NCBI GenBank assembly: GCA_963521065.1 | Contig: CAUQTI010000012.1 | Coordinates: 1-64,000 of the forward strand | Length of the DNA: 64,000 bases | Direction of reading: 5' to 3' | DNA from: IOR16 sp963521065 | GTDB lineage: Bacteria > Bacillota > Clostridia > Peptostreptococcales > Anaerovoracaceae | Part shown: piece by piece, positions 26,596 through 34,893 of the stretch | Position numbering within the stretch: the stretch's first letter is position 1 | How the letters are laid out: every line of letters begins with the position of its first letter | Notes under the pieces: generated by a model | Database searches by the model: none | Told to the model about the DNA's origin: nothing | What the model saw: the letters and a program-made list of their open reading frames with translations, nothing else | Position numbers and translations under genes: made by a program

Positions 26596-27513
26596 ATGAA
26601 TGGCAGCACCAATAAAACATTTTATAAAATGGTTGCAATCGAACCGACTCGATTACCCGCCGCATGGGATGAACACTTAAAAGAATTTGCACAAGACGCT
26701 GTATTTTATGAGGATATTCCAAAAGAAGAGGCAGAGATCATACGCAGAATCGGCGATGCCGACTGTGCAATGTTGAGCATCGGTAGCTTTATTAATGAAA
26801 AAGTCATAAATGCCTGCCCGAACCTTAAGTACATAGGCATGTGCTGCAGCCTTTATGGGCGTGAAAGTGCAAATGTTGATATTGACTGCGCCGAAAAAAA
26901 AGGGATTGTTGTCACCGGTGTCCGTGACTATGGTGATGCCGGGGTTGCAGAATATGTGATAAGCGAACTTGTGAGACTACTCCACGGGAGAGGAAATGTC
27001 ATGTGGAAAGAGGAGCCAACAGAGCTGACCGATCTCAAAATCGGGATTGTGGGGATGGGAACAGTAGGCACCTTACTTGCGCATACATTAGATTTCTTCA
27101 ATGCAAATATATTTTATTTCAGCCGCAGCAGAAAAGAAGAGCTGGAAGAAAAGAATGGCTATACCTATCTGCCATTAGAAGTGCTTTTAGAACGCGTAGA
27201 TATCCTAATTACATGCCTTAACAAAAATGTTGTCCTTTTAGGTGCGCACGAATTTGAACAGTTTGGCTCCGGAAAGATTCTTATCAATACCTCTATTAGC
27301 CCTTCCCATGAGATACCAGCTTTAAAAACATGGCTGCAAAATCCGGAAAACTATGCACTTTCTGATACATTAGCGGGATTAGGGGCTGAAATCGCTTCTT
27401 CTGAAAATGCTTTTTACGGCCCCCGTTCCGCAGGACTTACCTCTTTGGCAAAGGAACGATTAGGGCAAAAAGTAATTGAAAATATTAAAAAATATAATGC
27501 CTCCTTAAAATAA
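26596..27513 (+). CDS. D-isomer-specific 2-hydroxyacid dehydrogenase-like protein
   Basis: This protein of 305 residues has the NAD-binding loop GIVGMGTVG (about 150-158) and the family stretch GDAGVAEYVISELVRLL just before it. The usual catalytic Arg and His positions are hard to place (CLNKNVVLL stands where an Arg-containing segment is normal), so it may have altered chemistry. It follows the AroE-like gene by 21 nt and precedes the SNF transporter. A role in reducing a 2-oxo acid from the pathway is an inference. Confidence 0.7.
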   Translation: MNGSTNKTFYKMVAIEPTRLPAAWDEHLKEFAQDAVFYEDIPKEEAEIIRRIGDADCAMLSIGSFINEKVINACPNLKYIGMCCSLYGRESANVDIDCAEKKGIVVTGVRDYGDAGVAEYVISELVRLLHGRGNVMWKEEPTELTDLKIGIVGMGTVGTLLAHTLDFFNANIFYFSRSRKEELEEKNGYTYLPLEVLLERVDILITCLNKNVVLLGAHEFEQFGSGKILINTSISPSHEIPALKTWLQNPENYALSDTLAGLGAEIASSENAFYGPRSAGLTSLAKERLGQKVIENIKKYNASLK

Positions 27514-27607
27514 AACAAGAAGGATATGAAAACGCAGTATGGAACAGTGTACTTCTTACTGTCCCGATTTAAAAACTTACTATGATTAAGGAGAATAAGG
27601 AGAATAT

Positions 27608-28927
27608 ATGACTGACGATGCCCAAATCGCGAATCGAGAGCAATGGGGTTCCAGGCTAGGGTATATTTTATCTACCTTAGGAATGTCCGTTGGTGTGGGT
27701 GCGGTATGGCGCTTCCCAATGATGACCTCGCAGTATGGTGGAGGAGCATTCGTACTTGCATTTATAATAATTACAATTCTCGTAGTCCTCCCTGCCGGCT
27801 GGGCAGAAAGTGCTTTCGGCAGGAAATACAGAAAAGGAGTGCTCCCGACTTTAGAGGAAGCCGGCGGTAAAAAGGGAAAGGCGTTAGGGTGGCTTATGAC
27901 CATTACACCAATTGGCTTGATGGCATACTATCCTATTATTATTGCGAACATTCTAGTATATATTTTCTACACAATCGCTGGTGCGCCTTTTCTTAATGAT
28001 GTAGACGGATTCTTTGAAATGGTGAATGACCGCAGAGCGTTCTTATTCCTTCTCGTTATTGCAGTAAATGGGATAACCGCTCTAATCAGTGTGAAAGGAA
28101 TCCAAAAAGGAATTGAAAAATGTTGTAAAATTATGCTGCCTCTCATGTTAGTCGTAGCAATGATTATTTCGATTCGTGTACTGACACTTGATGGAATAGG
28201 TGACGGGGTTCGTTATTACCTAAAACCAGATTTTGCACAGCTGAAAAATCCCGCACTTTGGACATCAGCAGCTGGTATGGCATTGTTTGCGGTAGGCCTT
28301 GGCCCCGGATTCTTACTGACTTACGGAAGCTATTTGGATGAGACAGCAGACCTTGCAAGCGATTTTCTGACCGTCAATCTTGCACAGCTGATTACTTGCC
28401 TGTTGTTTGGCTTTACCATTGTTCCGGCAACCGTACTATTCCAAATTGAAAATGCTGCAGGAAAAGGTATCCTATTTCAAACGCTTCCGCTGGTGTTTTC
28501 TAAAATTCCAGGAGGGATGATCTGGTTTTTCATCTTTATGGTCGCTTTACTGTTTTCTGGAATTTCAGCAACCATTGCTCAGGTGGAAGTTCCTGTGACA
28601 AGCTTAAAAGAAAGCCTTCATCTTTCGCGAAACAAATCCATTGCAATTGTAACAGGACTAACCACTACTCTTGCTATTCCTTGTGTTTGGAGTGATGCTT
28701 TCTTCACATTCTTTGATAACCTGATCGGAAACATATTTTACTGTATCACTGCAGCGGCGCTTGCGATCTTCCTTGCCTGGTTCGTTGGTGCAAAAACGAT
28801 AAGAGAAGAATGGTATAACCCCACCTCACGCATTCAATATGGCAGTTGGGTGGATGTACTCTATAAGTACATTGCCTGCCCTGCTTTTTTATATTTTGCA
28901 GTTACATCTCTTCTCACGCTTTTTTAA
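27608..28927 (+). CDS. Neurotransmitter:sodium symporter family (SNF) transporter
   Basis: This protein of 439 residues has about 11 membrane helices. The N-terminal signature WGSRLGYILSTLGMSVGVGA with WRFP marks the SNF fold and its unwound first helix, where sodium and the amino acid bind. Bacterial members import amino acids with sodium. Start ATG 27608 follows AAGGAGAAT. Its place between enzymes of the catabolic operon suggests uptake of the amino acid degraded here, perhaps a proline derivative, but the substrate cannot be read. Confidence 0.82.
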   Translation: MTDDAQIANREQWGSRLGYILSTLGMSVGVGAVWRFPMMTSQYGGGAFVLAFIIITILVVLPAGWAESAFGRKYRKGVLPTLEEAGGKKGKALGWLMTITPIGLMAYYPIIIANILVYIFYTIAGAPFLNDVDGFFEMVNDRRAFLFLLVIAVNGITALISVKGIQKGIEKCCKIMLPLMLVVAMIISIRVLTLDGIGDGVRYYLKPDFAQLKNPALWTSAAGMALFAVGLGPGFLLTYGSYLDETADLASDFLTVNLAQLITCLLFGFTIVPATVLFQIENAAGKGILFQTLPLVFSKIPGGMIWFFIFMVALLFSGISATIAQVEVPVTSLKESLHLSRNKSIAIVTGLTTTLAIPCVWSDAFFTFFDNLIGNIFYCITAAALAIFLAWFVGAKTIREEWYNPTSRIQYGSWVDVLYKYIACPAFLYFAVTSLLTLF

Positions 28928-28982
28928 ACAGGTGAGATTGATTACGAAACGTAATTTATCGTTTGATAAAGGAGGAATCACT

Positions 28983-30368
28983 TTGAATTTTGCAGTTCTT
29001 GTGGATTTTGGGAGTACCTATACGAAAATGACATGTATAGACTTGACGAAACGCAAGGTTATTGTTATGGACAAATGCCCTTCTACTGTTCTTATTGATG
29101 CTTCGCTCGGACTCCACAGATGCTTTGAAACTGCAAAAGCTGCCATTGGACCTCATAATTTTGCAAGTTCTTTAAAGCTTGCCACCAGCAGTGCTGCCGG
29201 AGGTTTGAGGATGGCTGTCGTGGGGCTGACAAAATCAGTAAGCAGCATCGCCGGAAGAAACGCCAGCTTTAGTGCCGGCGCAAAGATTGTTTACAGTGCA
29301 GCGGGCCTCCTTTCCGAAACAGAAGTGGCAGCAATAGAAGCCGCAGATGCAGAAATTCTTTTGTTATGCGGCGGCTATGAAGGCGGGAATTTCAAGGGCC
29401 TTCTACACAATGCCGAAATGTTGTGTGAAAGCAAGCTATCCATACCGGTAATCTTTGCAGGGAATTCCTTTCTGAACCAAGACATACGAAGACTGTTTAC
29501 AAGCAAGGGAAAAGAATGTTTCCTCGCAGAAAATATAATCCCTGCCATAGGCTCTTTAAATATTGCTCCTACGGCGGAAATAATCCGTAATCTCTTTATG
29601 AAGCGGATTACGAATATGAAAGGCGTTGGTATTGTACAGCAAGAAATGAATGAAGCGATTGTTCCAACGCCTGCCGCAGTCCTATCCGCAGGTGAATTAC
29701 TTAGTGTAGGCACGGATAGGCAGGCTGGAATCGGGCCTTTGATGATGGTTGATATTGGAGGTGCAACTACCGATATCTATTCCTATATCCAAAACAGCAG
29801 TTATCAAGGCGCAAAATGCATTGGTGCACCAGAGCCTTATGCGAAACGGACAGTAGAAGGAGATATGGGAATGAGAGAATCCTCCATCTGCCTTCTGAAA
29901 GAAGTTGGAAAGGAATCCTTTTCCATAAAGTGCGGAGTTTCAGAGGAGACGCTTGAAACTGCAATCAATCGACGCATCACTGCAAAATCGTATTTGTCAG
30001 ACAGCGAGCTGGAAAAAAGAATTGATTACAACATTGCATGTGCCGCGGTAAGTATTTCTGCAAGACGTCATGCAGGTTATGTTACAAAAGAATTTAATGA
30101 CGGCTGCCGCTTCGTGCAGTATGGGAAAAATCTAACAGAAATAAAAACAATTGTAGGGACCGGAGGGATTATCGTAAATGAAAGCAAAGCATTCGATATC
30201 TTGGAAACGGTAAAAGCAGAGGCGACTGAGTCAAGCCACCGATTACTTCCGGAAACAGTGGATATCTTTGTGGATAAAGACTACGTTCTCTTTGCTGCAG
30301 GTCTTCTTAGAAAATATGATGAAGATGCCGCTCTTGCAATCATAAAACAGAGTCTCAGATTAGCTTAA
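28983..30368 (+). CDS. MutL/GlmL-like ASKHA ATPase, partner of a B12 mutase
   Basis: The protein begins at TTG 28983 after AAAGGAGG, giving 461 residues that start (M)NFAVLVDFGSTYTKMT; the longer frame overlaps the transporter gene and lacks a ribosome site. Phosphate loop 1 is VDFGSTYTK and the second ATPase motif is MVDIGGATTDIY (about 256-267). This is the GlmL/MutL family found beside glutamate mutase and ornithine aminomutase genes and thought to maintain the B12 enzyme. It ends 14 nt before the mutase gene. Confidence 0.8.
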   Translation: MNFAVLVDFGSTYTKMTCIDLTKRKVIVMDKCPSTVLIDASLGLHRCFETAKAAIGPHNFASSLKLATSSAAGGLRMAVVGLTKSVSSIAGRNASFSAGAKIVYSAAGLLSETEVAAIEAADAEILLLCGGYEGGNFKGLLHNAEMLCESKLSIPVIFAGNSFLNQDIRRLFTSKGKECFLAENIIPAIGSLNIAPTAEIIRNLFMKRITNMKGVGIVQQEMNEAIVPTPAAVLSAGELLSVGTDRQAGIGPLMMVDIGGATTDIYSYIQNSSYQGAKCIGAPEPYAKRTVEGDMGMRESSICLLKEVGKESFSIKCGVSEETLETAINRRITAKSYLSDSELEKRIDYNIACAAVSISARRHAGYVTKEFNDGCRFVQYGKNLTEIKTIVGTGGIIVNESKAFDILETVKAEATESSHRLLPETVDIFVDKDYVLFAAGLLRKYDEDAALAIIKQSLRLA

Positions 30369-30382
30369 AAGGAGTATTTAGA

Positions 30383-32146
30383 ATGGATATTCAGATAAAA
30401 AGAAGATTCAACGAAAAAGAGCTTCCCGATATGAAAACCATCTTGTCTGACGCGAAAAAAATAGCATCAAACATAACTCGCGGCGAAACATTATTTATGA
30501 AAAAGTATGGTGTCAAATCAGAAGTTGAATATAAGCGAAAAATGGCAGAAATCGGGAAAATAATGAAACACAGCGTCATTGGCTGGAATTCATGGTCGGT
30601 AACCGAGGAAGGGATAAAAAAAGTATATAATACTTTGACAGAAGCAGGCTCTTCGATCGATCGTCTTGGTATCGCCTGTGACTGGATTATGGGCGTACCT
30701 GAGAAATATAGAGATAAATTCCAGCCCAGCGGCAGTCTTATTTTTAATTCCCAACAAGAATGGAATGCAATTGGTCAGGTTGTTCCTGTAAATCCGCATT
30801 TAGGGGATCACATGATCGGCTCCCTGAATAGCATTGAGAATGTAATAAATGGATTAACGGCTGGTGTTACAACAATCGGTAACCTTGCACAGTACTTTAC
30901 CTATGAGTATCCGGGACTTGATTTAGAAGCATATCGTACCGAGGATTATGTCAAGGCAATGGCGATTATGGGTGAATTTAAAGAGCAAGGGGTCTGTATG
31001 CACTGCAATCTTGACGATGGTTACGGAGCGCAGTTTCACGATGTTGCAAATCTTTTAGGATGGGCAAAGCTGGAAAGATACATTGCAGAAGAGCTTATGG
31101 GTGGAAGACTTGCCCATTGCTACGGAAATCTTTTTAGTGATTCGATGCTGCGCGTCGTATTCAACAGAGCACTCAGCATGATTGATAAGTATGATACGCC
31201 TGGCACCTTTGTTAACGGGAATACCATTGACTATGGTGTCACTATGCCAAAAAATTATGCGGCACTTTGCTCCTATGCGCTTGCAGATTGTGCTTGCCAG
31301 CTGACATACCCCACAGGATATGCAGTTGCGCCGGTACCTTTTACAGAGGCAATTCGAATCCCGGCTCCGGAAGAAATCATCGAAGCACAATTAACCATGG
31401 ACATGGTCATTGAAAAAGCGCCATACTATGCGCGCTATATGGATTGGAACAAGATAAACGCGGATGCAGAGCTGCTGGTCGTCGGCGCCAATATATTCTT
31501 TGAAAGAATTATGAATGCCTTGGATGACCTTGGTGTGGATATTGAACACGCAGGCCAGATTGTATCTGTGGTCAAGGCAATCGGTTCAGAACAGCTTGAA
31601 GCCGCATTTGGCGCGGGGCTGAGTGATCAAAATGCCATGAGAGGAAGAATCCCAATCCGGCCGACTAGTATTGTTCAGACAATCAATAAGATTCAAGACA
31701 ACGCACTTGCAAAGCAGAACTTTGAAGAAAAAGGCCCTCTGACAGGGATAAACATAGTAGTCGGTTCGACTGATGTTCACGAATTTGGAAAAGAAGTGGT
31801 AAGGAATATCCTCAGAAAAGCAGGCGCAACTGTGTTTGACATAGGGACCTCCGTATCCATCCATGAAATTGCAGATACGCTGATAGAAACAGGGAGTACT
31901 ATCGTGTGTATGAGCACTTATAACGGAATGGCATATAGTTTTGCGAAGGATCTTTTAGCAAATCTGGAAGATGCAGGGCTGGCACAAACCTATGTGCTGA
32001 TGGGCGGACGGTTGAACGAGTCTCTTGACGGCAGCGATGTTCCGATCGATGTGACAGAAAGATTGAAAAAAATGAAGATAAACGCAGATAACGATATCGA
32101 TACCATGGTAAGCGCCATTGCTTCCCACATGAATGTATCTATATAA
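30383..32146 (+). CDS. One-chain B12-dependent mutase, GlmE-like with fused B12 domain
   Basis: This protein of 587 residues has a barrel part (about 60-400) that recalls the glutamate mutase E chain only weakly. The C-terminal domain has the base-off B12 motif DVHEFG (Asp464, His466, Gly469), then S511 and GG at 541-542 with the spacing known for B12 mutases. In classic glutamate mutase these two parts are separate proteins. There is no evident PLP site like that of ornithine aminomutase, so a carbon-skeleton rearrangement is likelier than amino-group migration. With MutL before it and OrtAB after it, it probably acts in this pathway, but I cannot assign a substrate. Confidence 0.7.
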   Translation: MDIQIKRRFNEKELPDMKTILSDAKKIASNITRGETLFMKKYGVKSEVEYKRKMAEIGKIMKHSVIGWNSWSVTEEGIKKVYNTLTEAGSSIDRLGIACDWIMGVPEKYRDKFQPSGSLIFNSQQEWNAIGQVVPVNPHLGDHMIGSLNSIENVINGLTAGVTTIGNLAQYFTYEYPGLDLEAYRTEDYVKAMAIMGEFKEQGVCMHCNLDDGYGAQFHDVANLLGWAKLERYIAEELMGGRLAHCYGNLFSDSMLRVVFNRALSMIDKYDTPGTFVNGNTIDYGVTMPKNYAALCSYALADCACQLTYPTGYAVAPVPFTEAIRIPAPEEIIEAQLTMDMVIEKAPYYARYMDWNKINADAELLVVGANIFFERIMNALDDLGVDIEHAGQIVSVVKAIGSEQLEAAFGAGLSDQNAMRGRIPIRPTSIVQTINKIQDNALAKQNFEEKGPLTGINIVVGSTDVHEFGKEVVRNILRKAGATVFDIGTSVSIHEIADTLIETGSTIVCMSTYNGMAYSFAKDLLANLEDAGLAQTYVLMGGRLNESLDGSDVPIDVTERLKKMKINADNDIDTMVSAIASHMNVSI

Positions 32147-32169
32147 GAGGATTGGAAGGAGACAATAAT

Positions 32170-32472
32170 ATGGCTAAAAAAGGAGATTGGGTTCGTATAC
32201 ACTCCATCGTATTAAAAGCAGAGGAAAGAACTGCAAAGCTACCTGCTGATACACAAGGGTGCGACCTGGAGCAGTGGACAAAAGGATTTTTGCAGGAGGA
32301 AACTGCAAGCATCGGAGACGAAGTGACCGTTGAAACCGTTGTAGGACGTCTTGTAAAGGGTATTTTAATTGAAGTCGGCCCTTACTACACACACAGCTAC
32401 GGGAAATTTGTCCCTGAGATTATTGAAATGGATAAACAGCTGAGAGAAATGATGTTTGGAGGTAAGAAGTAA
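32170..32472 (+). CDS. ortA: 2-amino-4-oxopentanoate thiolase, alpha subunit
   Basis: This 100-residue protein starts MAKKGDWVRIHSIVL after GAAGGAG; an upstream Met is not used because the ribosome site lies between them. It matches the OrtA family in size and in the KxGDWVxIHxIVLxxEER start. OrtA and OrtB together split 2-amino-4-oxopentanoate with CoA into acetyl-CoA and alanine, a step known from oxidative ornithine degradation. The stop is directly followed by the ortB ATG. No ornithine aminomutase (OraS/OraE) or diaminopentanoate dehydrogenase gene is present here, so the substrate likely comes from another route. Confidence 0.85.
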   Translation: MAKKGDWVRIHSIVLKAEERTAKLPADTQGCDLEQWTKGFLQEETASIGDEVTVETVVGRLVKGILIEVGPYYTHSYGKFVPEIIEMDKQLREMMFGGKK

Positions 32473-33885
32473 ATGGTTTTAGCAAAAGATTATGATTCAG
32501 TCATGGCTAGATCAAATGAGATTAATCAGAAGGCACTGGGTCTTGACTATAATGAATTTGAATCAGGCTCCGTTGCCTTTGACTATGAAGCGCTTATGGC
32601 GTCTACGGGATATACCGTTGAAGAAGTTGCAAAAATTCAAGCAAAAACCGCAGTGGGTAACACCCCTTTAATCGAACTGAAAAACCTGACAGAATTGTCA
32701 AGGAGATATGCAAAATCAGGATACGGTGCGCGTATTTTTGCAAAAGATGAAGCTGCAAATGCTTCCGGAAGTTTTAAAGCAAGAAGAGCTGCCTGCGCAG
32801 TTGCTCACGCAAAAAAAATGGGTTATAAGGGCGTAATGGCAGCGACTTCGGGCAATTACGGCGCTGCCGTAGCTTCTCAGGCCGCGATGCAGGGTTTAAA
32901 GTGTATTGTTGTTCAAGAATGCTACGACTCGAAAGGCATCGGACAGCCAGAGATTGTCGAGAAAGCAAGAAAGTGTGAGGCTTACGGTGCTGAGGTTGTT
33001 CAACTTACCGTAGGGCCTGAGCTTTTCTACTCTTTTTTATCCATTCTTGAAGATACCGGATATTTCAATGCCTCTTTGTATTCACCCTACGGTATTGCAG
33101 GCGTTGAAACACTTGGATATGAAATCGCTGTGCAGTGCAGAGAAATCACGGGAAAAGATCCGGATATGGTTGTATGCACAACGGCTGGCGGAGGTATGAT
33201 TACCGGAACTGCAAGAGGCTTAATCAAAGCCGGCTCAACAAACACGAAGATTGTCGCAGCTTCCATTGACTTAACAGGTTTGCATATGGCCTCCGATACA
33301 CAATTCAATAAAAAATCATGCACAACGGGCCATACGGGGTTTGGTGTCCCTCATGCAACCGCACCTGACCTTTCTGATGTGCCGCGCGCAGCCACAAGAA
33401 TTCTTCGATACGCAGATCGTTACGTTACGGTGAAGCAAGGCGAGGTAATGTATATGACAGAGGCGCTGGCAAACGTAGAAGGCTTAGAACGAGGTCCGGC
33501 AGGGAATACCGCCCTTGCAGCCGCATTTTCTCTGGCGCAGGAGCTGCCTGAGGACGCTGTCATTGTGATTAGCGAAACAGAATACACCGGTGCAGGCAAG
33601 CATATTCAGCCGCAGCTCTCATTTGCGAGAGACAATGGAGTAGAAATCCGATTTGGAAATCCACAAGAGGAAGATATCCCGGGCGAAAACATTATCCTGC
33701 CGAAAAATCTTGGATTCATTAAACATCAAGAAGCAGATATCGTACATTTTAGAAAATCCATGATTAAAAAAGCATGCAAAGGTGCTGGTGTTGAACCGGA
33801 AAATTTGACGGCAGATGACATTGCATTTCTCGCAGCAGAAACAAAAACCGATGAAGCATTTGTAAGAGGAGTATTCAGCCTCTAG
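32473..33885 (+). CDS. ortB: 2-amino-4-oxopentanoate thiolase, beta subunit
   Basis: This is a PLP enzyme of 470 residues with a threonine-synthase-like fold. The Schiff-base Lys lies in ASGSFKARRA, and the phosphate-binding glycines are in CTTAGGGMITGTARG. The start codon abuts the ortA stop and GGAGGTAAG precedes it. OrtB carries out the PLP-dependent cleavage of 2-amino-4-oxopentanoate with CoA. It links the ring-opening branch to acetyl-CoA, and from there to ATP by substrate-level phosphorylation. The pairing with OrtA makes the assignment firm. Confidence 0.88.
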   Translation: MVLAKDYDSVMARSNEINQKALGLDYNEFESGSVAFDYEALMASTGYTVEEVAKIQAKTAVGNTPLIELKNLTELSRRYAKSGYGARIFAKDEAANASGSFKARRAACAVAHAKKMGYKGVMAATSGNYGAAVASQAAMQGLKCIVVQECYDSKGIGQPEIVEKARKCEAYGAEVVQLTVGPELFYSFLSILEDTGYFNASLYSPYGIAGVETLGYEIAVQCREITGKDPDMVVCTTAGGGMITGTARGLIKAGSTNTKIVAASIDLTGLHMASDTQFNKKSCTTGHTGFGVPHATAPDLSDVPRAATRILRYADRYVTVKQGEVMYMTEALANVEGLERGPAGNTALAAAFSLAQELPEDAVIVISETEYTGAGKHIQPQLSFARDNGVEIRFGNPQEEDIPGENIILPKNLGFIKHQEADIVHFRKSMIKKACKGAGVEPENLTADDIAFLAAETKTDEAFVRGVFSL

Positions 33886-33940
33886 CCCGGTAAAATAAAA
33901 AATATTTTATAATTCAAATCACAATCAAAGGAGAAATCAA

Positions 33941-34744
33941 ATGAATAAGAGAATTGTTTTTTGCGGCGGCGGAAACATGGCAGAGGGCATTATAAAATCC
34001 CTTTTAAATAAAGGTGCTGCAACCGTTGATAAGGTTATGGTGAAAGAGCTATCTCCGCAGAGATGTGACTATTTAGCTGCAACCTATGGAGTCTCTGCGC
34101 ATCCGTCTGCTAATGATGCGCTGAAAGAGGCAGATATGGTTATTATTGCAGTGCTTCCTCAGCATGTTCAATCTGTTACAACGGAAGTAAAGTCCCTTAT
34201 TAATGAAAAGGCGATTGTCATGTCGATCGCTGCAGGCACAACCATTAAAACACTGGAAGATCAACTTGGCAATCTCAGAAAAATTGTCAGAGTAATGCCG
34301 AATACTCTAAGCCAGTCAGGAAACGGACACAGTGCCGCTTGTGTAAATACAAATATTGATGAAACAGACAGAGCGTTTATAACTCAGATTCTTGATGCAT
34401 TAGGACAGACGATGTACATCAATGAAGAAATGTTTAATACCTTCACGGCGTTCAGCTGTTCCGGCCCTTTATGGATCTACCAGGCAGCAGAAGCCCTTAT
34501 GGACGCAGGGGTATATGTTGGATTCAGCCGTGCGGACGCTCGTAATATTGTTATCAAGAACATGCTGGGGGTTGCACAAGTCCTAGATACAACAGGAGCT
34601 CATCCAAAGTTAAAGATTGATGAAATGTGTTCTCCCGGAGGGATTACAATTGAAGGTTTTAAATCCTTGCAGGAAGAAGGCTTCTCCGCAAATGTTCTAA
34701 CTTCTGTTTGCAAGGCAGTTCAGAAAGCAAACTCCATCAAATAA
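33941..34744 (+). CDS. proC: Pyrroline-5-carboxylate reductase (divergent)
   Basis: This protein of 267 residues has the NAD(P) loop GGGNMAEG and the P5CR signature area CSPGGITIEGFKSLQEEG near the C-terminus. It reduces pyrroline-5-carboxylate to proline, the step that follows HypD. The usual RVMPNTPA-V-G loop is RVMPNTLSQSGNG here, and the CSPGGTT signature has Ile for Thr, so the substrate pocket may differ from biosynthetic ProC. The start follows AAAGGAG, 55 nt after ortB, and the gene closes the long plus-strand run. Confidence 0.82.
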   Translation: MNKRIVFCGGGNMAEGIIKSLLNKGAATVDKVMVKELSPQRCDYLAATYGVSAHPSANDALKEADMVIIAVLPQHVQSVTTEVKSLINEKAIVMSIAAGTTIKTLEDQLGNLRKIVRVMPNTLSQSGNGHSAACVNTNIDETDRAFITQILDALGQTMYINEEMFNTFTAFSCSGPLWIYQAAEALMDAGVYVGFSRADARNIVIKNMLGVAQVLDTTGAHPKLKIDEMCSPGGITIEGFKSLQEEGFSANVLTSVCKAVQKANSIK

Positions 34745-34810
34745 TAACGCCACCAACCTTATCCGGGCGTCTCTGGATTGCCTTCCGTCCGTTACGCCCA
34801 TGCAGGTTCA

Positions 34811-34860
34811 CAATAAAAAAAATCACGTTTTCTTGTAAGGAATCGTGATTCTTTTTATTG
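34811..34860. terminator. Bidirectional terminator
   Basis: AATCACG/CGTGATT flanked by A-rich and T-rich arms (CAATAAAAA / TTTTTATTG) forms a long stem between the converging proC and amidohydrolase genes. Confidence 0.8.
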
Positions 34861-34893
34861 TATCGTTTATATGTTATTTACGATTTGTGTTAA

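Noticed and set aside
28839..28982. N-terminal extension of the MutL-like protein into the transporter gene
   Set aside because: It overlaps the SNF transporter in another frame; AAAGGAGG sets a TTG start at 28983.
28983..33885. Assignment of MutL, mutase and OrtAB to the ornithine oxidation pathway
   Set aside because: OraS, OraE, ornithine racemase and diaminopentanoate dehydrogenase genes are absent, and the mutase lacks the OraE layout and length.
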